Assembly (NCBI RefSeq): GCF_028502605.1
Contig: NC_079232.1
Coordinates: 6,324,001-6,388,000, forward strand
DNA from: Trichoderma breve
Lineage: Eukaryota; Ascomycota; Sordariomycetes; Hypocreales; Hypocreaceae
DNA: 64,000 bases
Direction: 5' to 3'
A program made the position numbers and the translations under genes. Positions within the stretch are counted from its first letter, which is position 1. Each line of letters begins with the position of its first letter. The notes beneath the pieces are model-generated. The model saw only the letters and a list, made by a program, of their open reading frames with translations, did not search any database and was not told the DNA's origin. Shown here one piece after another: positions 20,628 to 32,800 of this stretch.

Positions 20628-21531
20628 GCATAAATATTACTGGGCGGTTGTGCAAGATATTACTAAGACCGAAGGGCTGGGCATGTTTGCTTTTGATGGA
20701 TTACGTCTCAGGTTTGCGCCATCTTAACCCAACAATGCAAAGGGCGGTCCAAACAAGCTGAATGATTGGCTTTATGGCTTGAAATTATCGCAATACTACT
20801 GCAAAGCAAGTATCAAGCGAAATTTCACATAGTAATACAAGACGATGGGGCGTAATATTCAACTCTGGATGGTCAGCCTCATGGCAAATACTACGCCTGC
20901 ATATTGAGCACTGCCATTTAATATTACCTTACCGAGCTAGTGTCAGCCACTTGACTCTCTTCAGCTCTTAATATTTAATGGTTCCTCCAGCATCGCCCTG
21001 CCAAAGACACACTCTCTTTCTTCTAGCTCCTCTTCTGCTCCGCCGGCATCAAGTTTCGCACCTACCTCTCTTCTTGATCAACCTCTGAGGGGGGGATACG
21101 CGTTCAAGAGAGGTTTAGAATTACCATAGCAACGGAATCTAGCCTATTATTTGATGATCATCATCAACCGGAGCCATCTTAGGTTCCTGTAAAGGCATCA
21201 TTGCCTAGTACTGGGTACTAGGTCTTTGCTCAAGCAACGTTGTCTCCTGCTAATAGTTTCAAGTTGTTTGACTCCTAGAGCTCCTCAGATTTTAGTTGAT
21301 TTTGTTCACTTTTCGTTCACCTTGTACGCGGCACTACATTTTCCCCGACCACAAACGCCCGCTGAGCCTCAATAATCGGAAATCGTCCACCCACCGCCTG
21401 GTAAGCCCACGATTTCAAAGCCTTTGTTCTCGGGAACTCATTTCATTTCATCACCAAATTATGTACTGCTGCTAAACTGCATTTTGTTTGACACACCTAG
21501 CCACTAATTCAACCTGTCGCCCGATCAAGCC
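20628..21531. other. Intergenic region / probable promoter and 5' leader of the next gene
   Basis: Contains an AT-rich part to about 20970, then pyrimidine-rich sequence typical of a long fungal 5' leader before the ATG at 21532. No gene recognised. Confidence 0.45.
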
Positions 21532-22410
21532 ATGCCTCGAAAGGCACCAACAGAAAGAAGATCAAGCAAGGCAAGGGTGAGGTCCAGACGCATACCATCA
21601 CGCACACATCCCATGCACGGCTCATCGCATGAAGACCAAGTAGGCCGTCCGATGGTCCGGTTTCTCTTGAATACATACTCTGCAGAACAGATCAACAGGA
21701 TGCTTGACGAAGAATCTCGCTCTTTATCGCAGTTATCCTCGACTCCATCAGGTAAGTACGATTTCTAGGCCTTAGAAAGCCTTCTCTTCTCCTATACAGC
21801 CTTAGTAATTCATCTCATGAGATAAAGTGGCTAATCATTCTTACTAGAAGAGGATGACGAAGAAGATGGCGAAGAATCGACATTACTCGAACTCGAACCA
21901 CAGGGTGTGACCTCTAATCCACCTCTGGACAGTAAGGCTTCGCCTTCATCTGCAGGCACTTCCGCCAATGAAGCTTCCAAAACGAGCATAGCTACGGCCT
22001 CAGACACCCCTGTTCCTCAGAAAACAGAGAAGCAAGTAGTCCTGCCAACGCAGCCGGCCTCGACACCCACGAGCCAGCCAGTCCAAGCTGTTGAGAATCG
22101 AAAAGTATCAGAGAGAATATTCGCCTGCGGCTGCTGTGGCACAGAAGATGTTTCCCTAAAGTTCACACGAGCAGACGAATTGAGGCGTAATATGGATGAA
22201 ACGCACCACACATTGGCTGGTCCTGACTATATAAATCTGTCCACCAGCGCCTATCAGCAGCAGCAGCCCTTTGGATACCAGCACACGATGCAATACATGT
22301 TCAACTCGAGCACCATGCAGCCCCAACAGGAGCAACATAATGTAGCCGACTGGTCCGATCCAATGCAATGGACTAACTTTGATGGTGAAGACAACAAACG
22401 TTTGATGTAG
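21532..22410 (+). CDS. Acidic/Gln-rich protein with degenerate C2H2-like zinc finger
   Basis: Exons 21532-21751 and 21848-22410 with a 96-nt intron (GTAAGT...TACTAG) give 260 residues. The N-terminus is strongly basic (residues 1-30, RRSSKARVRSRR), followed by an acidic block spanning the splice (EEDDEEDGEES), a Ser/Thr/Pro-rich middle, and then FACGCCG...FTRADELRRNMDETHH. That last segment looks like a C2H2 finger in which the first histidine is replaced by Asn (RRN for RRH), although ETHH could still supply ligands. The tail is Gln-rich (QQQQPF, MQPQQEQ) and ends in WSDPMQW, resembling an activation region. A nuclear transcription-related role is inferred. No orthologue recognised. Confidence 0.72.
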
Positions 22411-22722
22411 TACGTTCGGCGAGGCATACGATTGTTTTCACGATATTCAACGGTCGATGTTTGTCTTCATTCTCTTGCTTTTGATTCCTTTCCTATTTTG
22501 TCTGCTTTTGATCCTACTTCTGTCCCGGGCATGGCCAAACTTTTAATTTTGGTTCTTCTAACTCTTCTGAACCTTTTGCGATCTATTATTCTATTTCCAT
22601 TTTTTGTTTCTATCAACATCTTTCTGTCCATCTTCTTCAATGTTGTCTTTATCTTGTTGCAGGACCTTGAAACGCTTCATCGATCTATCGTATTGCTGTG
22701 AATCTACATACATCTATAGCAA
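22411..22722. other. Short convergent intergenic region
   Basis: T/C-rich 3' flank of the zinc-finger gene. An open frame here (22432-22701) is hydrophobic only because of pyrimidine bias and starts at GTTTTCA context without an ATG-supported gene. Nothing else seen. Confidence 0.5.
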
Positions 22723-24450
22723 CTAATATGACACCTTGCTTCTTCGTTCAGCCACAGAGCGCCGGTGCTCCTCTTGATATTTAGTGAATGATCCCCATTC
22801 CAAATCCTCCGCGTTGCTCTCTTCCCACGGGCTCTCCACCTCCAATCTTTTAAGCAATTCAACGCACTTCTCATTTCTTGGAGCAATGCTATAGGGAAAT
22901 TCTTGTGGGTGGTCGATCAAGCCTGGTGTGTGTTTGAGCACAGCCTCAATTTGCTTCCCGTTCTCGTCGACTGCATGAGTAATCTTAAACACTGCCAGAG
23001 TCTGAGACACGGTGATGAACAGGTTCTCTTGTGCAAAGAACCGACCGGGGCAGATTCTTCGTCCATAGCCAAACATGCCTGTGGGATCTGGCTCATTTCG
23101 GGGCGCCAAGTAACGATCGGGATCGAAAGCCATCGGGTTTGCGTAGGTCTTTGGGTCGTGCAAGAACCACCAATTGCTTGCAACCGTATATGAGCCCTTT
23201 GGGATGCGGTACCCTCGGAAGATGATTTCTTCATCGTTCTTGTGGGCGGTATTTACGGGCGCAACGGTAAACCAACGGAGCATCTCCTTCATGAAAGCAT
23301 TGATGTAAGGTAGATTGGGTCGATCTTCGTAAGTTGGGAGACGATCGGTGCCAACAACTCGGTCGAGTTCCTCTTGAGCCTTTTCCTGAACTTCTGGATG
23401 TTGGATCATCGCCAACACAAATGCCATGATAGCAGCAACTGTAGTGTCTGCACCTCCGGTAAATAACATCTGTGCAGTTCGGACGATGGCCTCTTTGGTA
23501 TCCTCGTCTGGTTCCATATTCTTTCCCTTGCCATGTGTTTGAATAAGCTCCGAGACGTAGGATGGTTGATACGTGCCATTCTCCATTTGCTTCTTGACAT
23601 GATTGTATGGGATGTAGGCAGACGCGTCGGTTAGAGCTAGCCATTCGCGGGCGAGGCGTTTGAAGCCAGCACCTGGCATCCAGTCGGGCAGGCGCTTGAG
23701 AGCAGGGAAAATCTCGACAGGTTTCTTAAACGGTAGCATCGCGCGAGAAGCATTTTCCATGACGTCGTTGATAATTCTCACGAGAGGGTCCGCACCGAAC
23801 GGCTCAACATTATAACCGTAGACGATTTTGAGGATGGTGGCGGCAGCTTCACTAAGGTTGGAGTTAGTGGATGGGCGAGCTTGTCCATATTTGCACCTGA
23901 GCTAAGCAATCCTCAGTAGATTGTTGACATACGTTTTGATGTGTTGGAATAAACTTTCGGGTTCCTTGAATATTCGCATGAGAAAGCGCTTGGACTCGAT
24001 CTCTTGAACACCATTAAAGCGGGAGACAAGGGCTGTTGTCCCAAATTGGTGATGAACAAACTTGCGGTGCTGGCGAAACAAATCGGTATAATCCATGAAG
24101 GCCAGCATTGTTCCATATCCGCACATGTTGGCAAACTCGAACTGGGGGCGTGAAGAAGTCTTTGACGAATTCTTTTCCAGGTATTCGACGGCAGCCTCCT
24201 TGTCCTGGATGATGACCAGTGTCCTGCCTAGCAGGGTGACAGAGCTGATGGGGCCATATTTTTCTTTGAATGGAAGCCAGTGTCGGAAATCCGGTGTTCC
24301 TGGAGGCGGGAGATCCCCGATGTTGCCAACGATCGGAAGAGGTTTTGGGCCGGGAGGCAAAGGAAATTTGGACTTGTTGCGGAAGAATAACTGGTAGAGG
24401 AGGAAGCCTACCAGGACAATGGCGACCTGACCTACGACTGGACTTGCCAT
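22723..24450 (-). CDS. Cytochrome P450 monooxygenase (CYP65/OrdA-like type)
   Basis: Exons 24450-23933 and 23851-22723 with an 81-nt intron (GTATGT...CCACTAAC...TTAG) give 548 residues, normal for a microsomal fungal P450. An N-terminal membrane anchor (VAIVLVGFLLYQLFF) precedes the Pro-rich hinge (FPLPPGPKPLPIVG). The I-helix oxygen-activating motif is GGADTT, the K-helix ExxR lies in EMLRW, and the heme loop FGYGRRICPG carries the thiolate ligand Cys440. It should insert one oxygen atom into a hydrophobic substrate at the ER using a P450 reductase. General resemblance is to fungal OrdA/O-methylsterigmatocystin-oxidoreductase-like enzymes. No biosynthetic core gene is adjacent, so the substrate is unknown. 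Confidence 0.93.
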
Positions 24451-25472
24451 TTTGTTTGCTTATCCAATATCAGCGTAAGTCATGTATTGAATGGAGCAAA
24501 GACGAGCAGCGACAGCCTTTCTGCTGAATCCTAAGCAAGGTTATATAGTTTAAATGTTACTCCCGAGGCGGATAAGTTTCGAGTGGCCTCATTTCAACAC
24601 CACCACCCTTGTTTTTCCCATGGATCAATTACGGTTTAGCCAGTCTTATCACTCAACTATATGAAGTCAATCTATATAAATGGGTGTGTGGAACAATAAG
24701 CCGGTCTTTCTGGGCCCTGGCCCTCGTATTGTAGGATACATACTGGCGAAGGATTTGCTTGTAGGAGAGACATCCTCCAATAGGCTGCCTGAAATTCGCC
24801 TGTAAGAACAATGCGCGCTATTTCCGACTCCTTGGTTTCTTACAGTTTCTGTTACTTGGCAACACTCTTTGAAACGAGTGTCGAGTGGAACGGACCGAAG
24901 GGGAAGCAAGGAGAGACTTGTGAGTGGCTTTGCTGAACGAAGTGATGCGAGTATGGAACATAAGCGTCGTAATGAATCCTACTTTCTCGGATCCCGCTTT
25001 GTCCGCATCTCCACAGCAGCCCGTGAGCTTCGGAGCTCAGAATCCGTCGCTATGCCCAAAAAGCACGAGAAAAAAAAAACTGAGGCTGTTAATGACCAAC
25101 TGGCTAGAGGACATGGAGTGTTATGAGTGCAGAAGGATTGACTACGCAAACTGGGCGTATCACGATTTCTAAATTAATGGAAAGCGATGCTCAGATGAAT
25201 GTATCGGGTGTAGCTAAAGGTTCTTCAATGAAAATTGTATTGGTGTTGAAGCTATTGCTATATATGTACCTATCTGTAGGGTATGGTTGCCCACATTGAG
25301 GCTTCACCCAATACCAGAGAAGAGAAACGACCAACAAAACAATTCCAGGATTCAAATCTTCAATACCAATGCGCCGCGCAAACGTGGATATATAGGTAAG
25401 CACAGAAAGCCAAATACGCTCTGAGAATGGTGTCGAAAATACGCAGCAGGACCAGGGTTGTCCGCTTGCCGC
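24451..25472. other. Intergenic region upstream of the P450
   Basis: A TATA-like TTATATAG near 24540 lies about 90 bp upstream of the P450 ATG. The remainder has only short overlapping open frames, including one interrupted by an A-run at 25070-25079. No gene supported. Confidence 0.5.
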
Positions 25473-26045
25473 CTACTGCCGCCTCATCCACTCTATGATC
25501 GACAGTAGTGTCACCATGACCATAACATCGAAATCGCGCCCCCTGTCGAGATTAATCTGTAGCCATCCCGTCTTGTCGAATGTAAATATGGCTACAACCT
25601 CGCCCCGCTCGTCAATGAGCTTTCGATTTCGCAGCCGCGAGTGGTGAAGCTTTTTGCCATCAACGCCGACGTGGTGGGTGCGTTTCCAGGTGAACTCTTC
25701 GCGCTGGCCTTGACCCGTCTCGCAAATGCTGCCGTCGCTTGCGAAAGAGACGGAAATCCTGCGCTCGCAACCGCCAATCTTGGGCTTGATGAAGTCTTCC
25801 CAGATAATCGAATCAGGGTCTGCAGGATCGCCGAATCCAATCTTGAAGTGCCGTGAGAACTTTGGCATGTGGCACACGACCAGAACAGGCGCGGTCTTGT
25901 CGGGTCCGTCGAGTAGCGCGAGATCTGGAGTGCCACCCCGGGGAAACGGCGAGTTCTTGACCTTGTACAGGGTCTCCTCGCCCTCTGGGATTATCTGATA
26001 GTCGTACTTGAAGACTGGCTTCGTGATTTGAAACACCCGCGACAT
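25473..26045 (-). CDS. Tubby C-terminal-like (LURP-one-type) domain protein
   Basis: Intronless. I start at the ATG at 26045 (MSRVFQITKP), giving 190 residues; the frame continues upstream, but the added 46 residues are not domain-like. The pattern of alternating beta strands (VFKYDYQIIPEGEETLYKV, APVLVVCHMPKFSRHFKIGF, REEFTWKRTHHV, KLIDERGEVVAIFTF, TGWLQINLDRG) ending in a hydrophobic helix (DVMVMVTLLSIIEWMRR) is that of fungal tubby-like barrels with the helix through the core. Such proteins can bind membrane phospholipids. The biochemical role of the fungal family is not established. Confidence 0.72.
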   Translation of the reverse strand: MSRVFQITKPVFKYDYQIIPEGEETLYKVKNSPFPRGGTPDLALLDGPDKTAPVLVVCHMPKFSRHFKIGFGDPADPDSIIWEDFIKPKIGGCERRISVSFASDGSICETGQGQREEFTWKRTHHVGVDGKKLHHSRLRNRKLIDERGEVVAIFTFDKTGWLQINLDRGRDFDVMVMVTLLSIIEWMRRQ

Positions 26046-27828
26046 TCTTTCGTTCTTTCTTGTGGGACTATGGAACTTGGTATGCGATGAAACGAAATGC
26101 TCTAAGTGCCGCTGGAAGGGCAAATTGAATTCGAGGCCGGTGGTTCCTTTTGTATGCCATGCTGTAGCTGAGGCTGAACACACCCATTCGTTTCACGATG
26201 ATTTGGGCAGGGCATCTTGGGACGCTCAGGCTGGCTAGTGACCAACAGATTGAGCCGCAGCGCCACCCGGATTTCTCGTACTCATCGCATTGCTCGCTAG
26301 TTCCAAGTCAACCCATGGATTCGGTGCACTCATGCGGTAACGGCCGTAAGCTAGCAGGATTTAGGGCGAGGCAAATGGTTTGGTTCGCTGGAGGGGGCTG
26401 ACCTGGTTGCCTGGGCCACGCGGGATTCGTCCCTGGGCAGGTGATGGACCGCTAGGGAATAAATGTTCCGATGATTTCCAAGGAGCTTCTTTGGGGATTT
26501 ACTATGTTCGAGCCATGTAGACTTTGGTATACCGAACCGCGTTGTTTTGTGGATGGAACAACGGTCGAGGTATCTTATGGGCAGATTTGAGGCTGCGATT
26601 TTGGACCGCCTAGCTCCAGTCCGTACTGGGCACCAAGCGTTGAAACTGCACGCTGGAAAGCCGTTGGAGAATCCCACTGAGAGTCAAATCATGATACAGC
26701 CAATCTCCGAGCTAGAGAATTCAATGAGGGGTGCTTGGCCCTCATGATGCAGCAAACTAGTATGAGGATAATGACTGAATATAACCTACTCGCCTCATTC
26801 GCCATGCATGACTATGCGTAACAAACCTGATCGAGGACATTGACGCACTGATAAAGCTGGCATAGAAATGGAACCTGAGATTACAGCATGGCAAAAGTAG
26901 TGCATTCATCAACATCTGCCCCATGTACAAAGCAGTCAACAGCTAAAATAGTTGCCATTTCTTCTATATTTGCAAGAGTTGTATCATCTTCTCCTCCCAA
27001 CTGATTCTACTGGAATACGCCCTCAGCTGCTTCGTGTAATTGCACAGGTCTAATATCCCCCCCATCAATATTACTTCACGTCTTACAGGGACTCTTGCAG
27101 AGGAAAGATCACCAAGGAACCGTCTGTCTCTCGCAATTCAACGTGAACACTCGTCACCAAACCTTGATGCCTACACGACACACGCTTCCAACGCGCTGAA
27201 CGGGCCATTTCTCCATAATAAACGGTGACGCGAGCCTCCCATCCTCCGTCCAAGACGCGATGCTTCATCCCGGAGCTGCTGCTTCGCCGCCTTCCGGGCA
27301 ATTCTGCCGACCCGCTGCACTCACCGCTCTCCAGCTACTATTTATTCTTCGCCCGCCCCCGAGAAAGCGAAGCCTTTCTTTTCTTCTTTTCTTCTTTAGC
27401 TCTCTTTGCCTTTTGGCTTAGATCAAGTGTAGTATCTGTTCTTTTCAGTTTAATCTCTGAAAGGTCTCTAAGGAGACCAATCGTGATTATTCTTATTTTT
27501 GGTCTTGGAACAGTTTCCTCTGTGCTTGCACATGATTCTGTTCACAGTGTCCCTGGTATTACACTGCCTCCAGGCGACGCGACTCTTTTCATTACTTGCT
27601 TGGGCTTGCCCGAGCAGTGAAGAAGAGAATTCCCTTCCATCTGTAGGATAGTGAAATTTCGTTGGTGTTGAGCGCGAGAATGCAGATTTTCGAGCGATGC
27701 CGCAGTCTGGTGGTTTTGGCAAAGGAGGCTGCACACAAGGTCGCATTGCACTGTTGATTTTTTTGCGCACGATGATGACTTTGCCAGCATGTATTCTACA
27801 GCCATCTAACGCTACAGTCTATCTCTCT
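26046..27828. other. Intergenic region, 1.8 kb, no supported gene
   Basis: Open frames are short or start at non-ATG codons; for example, the hydrophobic frame from 27225 begins with GTG. T/C-rich sequence at 27340-27480 resembles a 5' leader but no coding exon follows convincingly. Nothing recognisable as a repeat or mobile element. Confidence 0.45.
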
Positions 27829-28725
27829 TCAGTATGTCGAAGTTGTGATGCTCAGTCGACCTCCATCCGTCAGCAGCACGCTTCCATCCACGTATCCTCC
27901 CGCCTTGCTTGTCAAAAACAGCATTGCCCCAGCAAACTCGTCTTCTGTGCCCATCCTCCCCAGAGGAACAAAAGTCCCCGGCAAACTGCCCTCCTCTCGA
28001 ACCTCTTTGGTAGAAGCTTTGATGTCTCGGTCGGTCATTTCGCTCGGATACAGCCCTGGCGCGATGGAGTTGACTCTGATCTTGTGGGGTGCCAGCAGCG
28101 TTGCGAGTTGCTTGCTCAGCTGTGCTGCCGCCGCTTTGCTGCTACCGTAGGCAAATCCAGCTTTGGGCAGACGTGCATAGGTTGCAACAGAAGCTGTGAC
28201 GATGACTTGAGATTTCTGGGGGACCACCGCTTCCTTGTTTCCCTCGTCGAGGAGATCCAGGAACGCGAGGACAGTGTAGAGAACAGCCGTGACGTGGACG
28301 TGAAACGACTGCGTAAATTCTTCCATGCTGTGTGCCCAGAGTCCCTCTTGAAGCGCCTTGAGATCGAGAGTGCTGGCATTCTTTATGATGTCTGAACTGT
28401 CAGCAGTGATGAGCCCGCTGTTGGCGAAGACGACATCGCAGTAACCTAGTTCTCTGCGAACTCGATCGGCAGCTGCTTTCAAAGAGTCCTTGGAAGTAAC
28501 ATCGCAGACAATAGGTCGGATGGCTTCTGGCTTTGGACATGTATCTCTCGTGGCCGCCAAGGAGTCCTCTCGTCGTCCAAGGACATAGACGGCCTTGGCT
28601 CCGTTGACGGCGAGGGCGTGGGCCGTGACTCTGCCTAGACCAGAGCCTCCACCGGTGATGACAGCAACAAGGCCATCGACTCGGAAGAGGGACTCAACAC
28701 TGTAGGGACTTGGATTCGCGCTCAT
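27829..28725 (-). CDS. Short-chain dehydrogenase/reductase (SDR)
   Basis: Intronless, 298 residues. Classical SDR features: cofactor motif TGGGSGLG (residues 24-31), CDVT around residue 74 for the adenine ring, NSG in place of the usual NAG, a Ser in VTASVATYARL and the catalytic YGSSK pair. The C-terminal region has PGLYPSEMT after the active site and ends with GSVLLTDGG. The LGRRE after the second strand suggests NADP(H). It would oxidise or reduce a secondary alcohol/ketone. Substrate unknown. The start at 28725 gives the usual short N-terminal extension. Confidence 0.9.
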   Translation of the reverse strand: MSANPSPYSVESLFRVDGLVAVITGGGSGLGRVTAHALAVNGAKAVYVLGRREDSLAATRDTCPKPEAIRPIVCDVTSKDSLKAAADRVRRELGYCDVVFANSGLITADSSDIIKNASTLDLKALQEGLWAHSMEEFTQSFHVHVTAVLYTVLAFLDLLDEGNKEAVVPQKSQVIVTASVATYARLPKAGFAYGSSKAAAAQLSKQLATLLAPHKIRVNSIAPGLYPSEMTDRDIKASTKEVREEGSLPGTFVPLGRMGTEDEFAGAMLFLTSKAGGYVDGSVLLTDGGRLSITTSTY

Positions 28726-29802
28726 AATTTCTGGTGGAGGAAAGAAACTTTCTAGATGGATTTGCTACGATTGTGGGAGCTACAGTACTCTACACTTTCA
28801 TCAGCTCTGTCTGAAGACCAAGAGTTTGTCTGATGGCCCACTCGGGGAGATGACAGGCGTGGATCTGCCTCTGAATATTACGCTCAACTATCAGAATAGA
28901 GCAACTTTGTGGAGATAGTTTCGTTTTCCAGTAATAGCGTGGACACGAAATAGTCGGTGCTGACGACCGAACTCATAGTATGGAAATCAAACACAACAAA
29001 AAATCGAGGTTCCCGCCCATGTGAGATTCGCTTATGGACTACTGGCGAAAAGGAGCGCTGAGCTGAGTCTACCAAGGCGCTGTTTCAGCGCAGCTAGGGG
29101 ATAACCATTTGACTGTTATGGCCGATCCTCAGTGGACGCTGGGCGCTGAGACGGTTCGCTACGAGACGCTATCGGCTTCCATCCATCAGTTAAGCGAGGA
29201 GATAACTCGATAGGATACTAGACGTGTACTTGAACCGAGCAAAATCTACATCCCCTTGCGACTACATATGTCCTGAACTGGAATTCATCGAAATTGTGTT
29301 GATGTCTCACCATCCATATCTGCATTTCAGGCCCCGTTATCGATGTTGCCGTATCTGGAACCGGTCTTTCGACACCTCATTTCGCTCCATTCCAACAGCC
29401 TCGGCCAGCATGTCATGCATGAACAGCATTGCAGAAAAACGCACAATCGATGGCGTGTCGCCCCTTGCTTGATAGGATAGCAACCGTCAATTCGATCTAG
29501 CATGACTATGGGGCGTCGGATTGGACGTGGGATCCTCCTATTGGTGGCTGATATGGCCTGCTCAGGGGCCTAAAGAGGCGAAATCACATGTGAAACTCAA
29601 TGGGCACCAAGTTGGAAATCAACATTGGCCGTGTTATGGATGACTGCATGTGCTGCTTGCTCTCTAATAACCGGCTTGATTCTCCCTGCGGCGTCCAGTA
29701 TGACCGGCCCGAAGCGAAGCGGTATCTAGACATGTCGATATCCAACAACTTGCATCGTCCAAGCATTTGAATTGGCCTGCCGAATCTCAATCGCAACCTC
29801 AA
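28726..29802. other. Divergent intergenic region
   Basis: 1.1 kb between the SDR (minus) and the lipase (plus). No gene or repeat recognised; it must hold both promoters. Confidence 0.5.
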
Positions 29803-32800
29803 ATGGCGACAGACGCTGTCGCGGCCTCTAAGCAGGCCCAGTACAAACAAGGGCCAACGCTTCTCCCATCACCAGTTGCTCAAGCCGTGAGCCTTGCCGC
29901 TCGATCTACCTCGCTTGCCATACGCATTGGGTCAGTGGTCAGCAATGCAAGCCTTGACGCTGCGAGACTCACAACCCTCGGTGGCCTCGAGCTGGCCCGT
30001 GGGTTGATTGAAGGCGTAATCAGTCGGGCTGCCAAAGATACTCTCGAACAATCACGAACCGAGCTGGCAATTCAAGACACAGAGACGGTTCTAGAGCGCA
30101 GCCTTGAAAACCTGCATTACGCTGTCACTCAGGCTGTGTTTTGGACGTCCGTTAGCTTCCGCCTCACAGGCACAACAATTTCCACCGCTTCCGCAGGGTC
30201 GCAACTTCTCCTGTCGTCATTGGACCAGCTCTTCGGCTCAACAGACTCCTCTCGGGCCGTTGCCAGCATTATCACACTTGTTCGGCGTGAATTTGAAAAT
30301 CCTGCAACAGGCCTCCAAGGGGAAAGAGTTGGCGTCATTGATCTGACCCTGGCGCTCAGCACGCTGGCCTATCTACAGCGAGCATGTCGCAAGACCGCTC
30401 AGGAGGAACGCCGAAGACAGTCATACGAAGAAATAATTTGGGATGTTGTCGTCCTAGAAGATGGAGACAGGGTTGACGTCGATGAAAAAGTGTTTAGCGA
30501 GATCCGTGGAGGCTACAACGCCCAGGAGAAAGATGACATTCCATCATCACTTCCCAGCAGTCCCTGGACTGGAGCGGAGGACGATGAAGCTGTTGTGTCT
30601 CGTCTCAAAAGCCAAATCATAGCATCTCTGTCCCCAGATACAACAGTATCCGTCTCCAACTCGGTGTCTTCGGTCCAGACAATTACTGTTGACGTTCATG
30701 GACCTCGGCTCCTTTCCTTGCCAACACCTCCAGGTGCCGAAATCGTCGAAACAAAATCCATCACCAAGGGAAGCCACCTATCATACTCATCGTCGGATCA
30801 ACATGATCAATCTTCAGCATCATCATACCGGGTGGTATACAAAATACACCGCAACAAGAAGGGGACATCGTCTTTTAGAGGCGATGAGGATTACAAAGAC
30901 GAGGCCGTCGAAGTAATAACCGACAACCAGAGCTGCAGTAGCGAAGAAACTCTCGCTCCAGGAACACCCACGATTACCATTCCTGATGACCCATCCCCTC
31001 CTGCATCACCTACTATGCTTCCCTCTTCTGCTTTTGCACTACAGTCAAGGCCGTCTTCATCAACTGAGACAAAAAGGCGCCATAAAACACAGTCTCATGA
31101 ATTCTCGAAACCAACAAAATCGAGTTCTCGAAAACACAATTCCGACTCTGCCAAGGCTATTGCTTCTCGATCTGCAGTCTCTTCGAAAGAGCCGATATAT
31201 CTCGAAGACTTGGAGGCCATGGCAAATCAAAAGAGGCAACGCACACCAGTCCACAGCTCAAAATCGCATGACTCCCATAAAAAGAGAAAAGGTGAAGCGG
31301 TGGTATCCTCTAGGTCGTCAGATAAAAAGACGGGCTTGAGACATGTTCTTCGAGGAAGCGGCCCATCCATCTCAACCATCTGGAGTAAGGATTCCGGTTC
31401 GATGGAGTATATAAGTGGCCAAGAGAAACCAAAGCTTCACATCAAATCTCCTCATAGAGATTCAGCGAAGGAATTACGGGCAGGATCTCCAACCAGTGAT
31501 TTGGTACCAAGATCACCCACTGAACATCACAGTGTCTACCTTGCTCCGCCTGGCCACCGCCGGAATCGGTCGTATGCCACCAGCATATACAGCGTTGGCA
31601 CCAATGACTCTCAGTCGTCTTTGATGCTGTCATCGTATTATCAAAAGAGCTCTTACAACACAGCTGACGCTCTTCATGCCCTTCGACAAGAAGGCTTCGT
31701 CGATGGAACCTTTCCAGAGGGCCACCTCCTCCCTAACATTACTCGATATATGCGATTCTCCTCTGCGTGCTATGGTTCCAACTTCCTCAGGCTCACCGGC
31801 GTGACAAATGAGACGCCAAAGCTTGGTGTCTGGGACGGAGTTCACAACGATGTTCGGCATTTCGTTCATCATACCGAATCACAATCGGACAATATCCTTC
31901 TCGCTTCATTTGTCGACCCCAACGGAGGCAGCGATGCCACTGGTGCCACCGGATCTGGTGTTCCTTTGGTCCATTATATCTCGCTTGACCATGCAGCAAA
32001 GGCAGTTGTTCTTGCTTGCAGAGGAACATTAGGATTCGAAGATGTCTTGGCCGATCTAACCTGCGACTATGATAGACTTGTATGGAGAGGCAAAGGCTAT
32101 AGAGTACACAAGGGCATCCATGCTTCTGCTAGGAGATTGCTATACGGTGGTGACGGTCGCGTTCTGTTGACCCTGAAAGAGGCTCTACGTGAGTTCCCCG
32201 ACTACGGACTTGTGCTCTGCGGACATTCACTGGGAGCTGGCGTCACATCTTTGTTGGGAATCATGCTGTCTGAGCCTAATCCCATCGGACCTGGTTTCGT
32301 CACATCTGCCGAGCCGTACACACTCAGGCCCCCGCCAAATGAAGCTCTTGTCAACGTGAAACTGAGCGACATCCGACCTCCATCCGGCCGTCGCATACAT
32401 GTATATGCGTATGGCCCTCCCGCCGTCATGTCATCATCTCTTCGCAAAATCACCCGCGGCCTCATCACTACTGTCGTGCATGGTAACGATCTGGTTCCTC
32501 ATTTGTCCTTGGGGTTGCTGCACGATTTTCAAGGCGTCGCTCTCGCGTTTAAGCATGACGAGAACAACACCAAGTCTGAGATCCGTCAGCGCATCTGGAA
32601 TACACTCCAAGACAATGTCTCAGAGAGGTGGTACTCTTATCGCAGCGCGAGCAAAGTTGCCAGTAGCGGCGGCGTCAGCGACGAAGAGAGATGGATGCTT
32701 CCCGCGCTGGAAAATATGAGGACGAGCATGAAGGGAAAGAAGCTGCTTCCGCCGGGCGAGGTGTTTACCATTGAGACGCAGCGAGTACTGAGGAGGGATG

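Noticed and set aside
22432..22701. Hydrophobic 89-codon frame
   Set aside because: Hydrophobicity comes from T/C-rich 3' flank sequence (runs of Leu, Phe, Ile), not from a defined membrane protein.
27225..27620. 131-codon frame with hydrophobic centre
   Set aside because: It begins at a GTG, has no ATG upstream in frame, and composition mirrors a pyrimidine tract.
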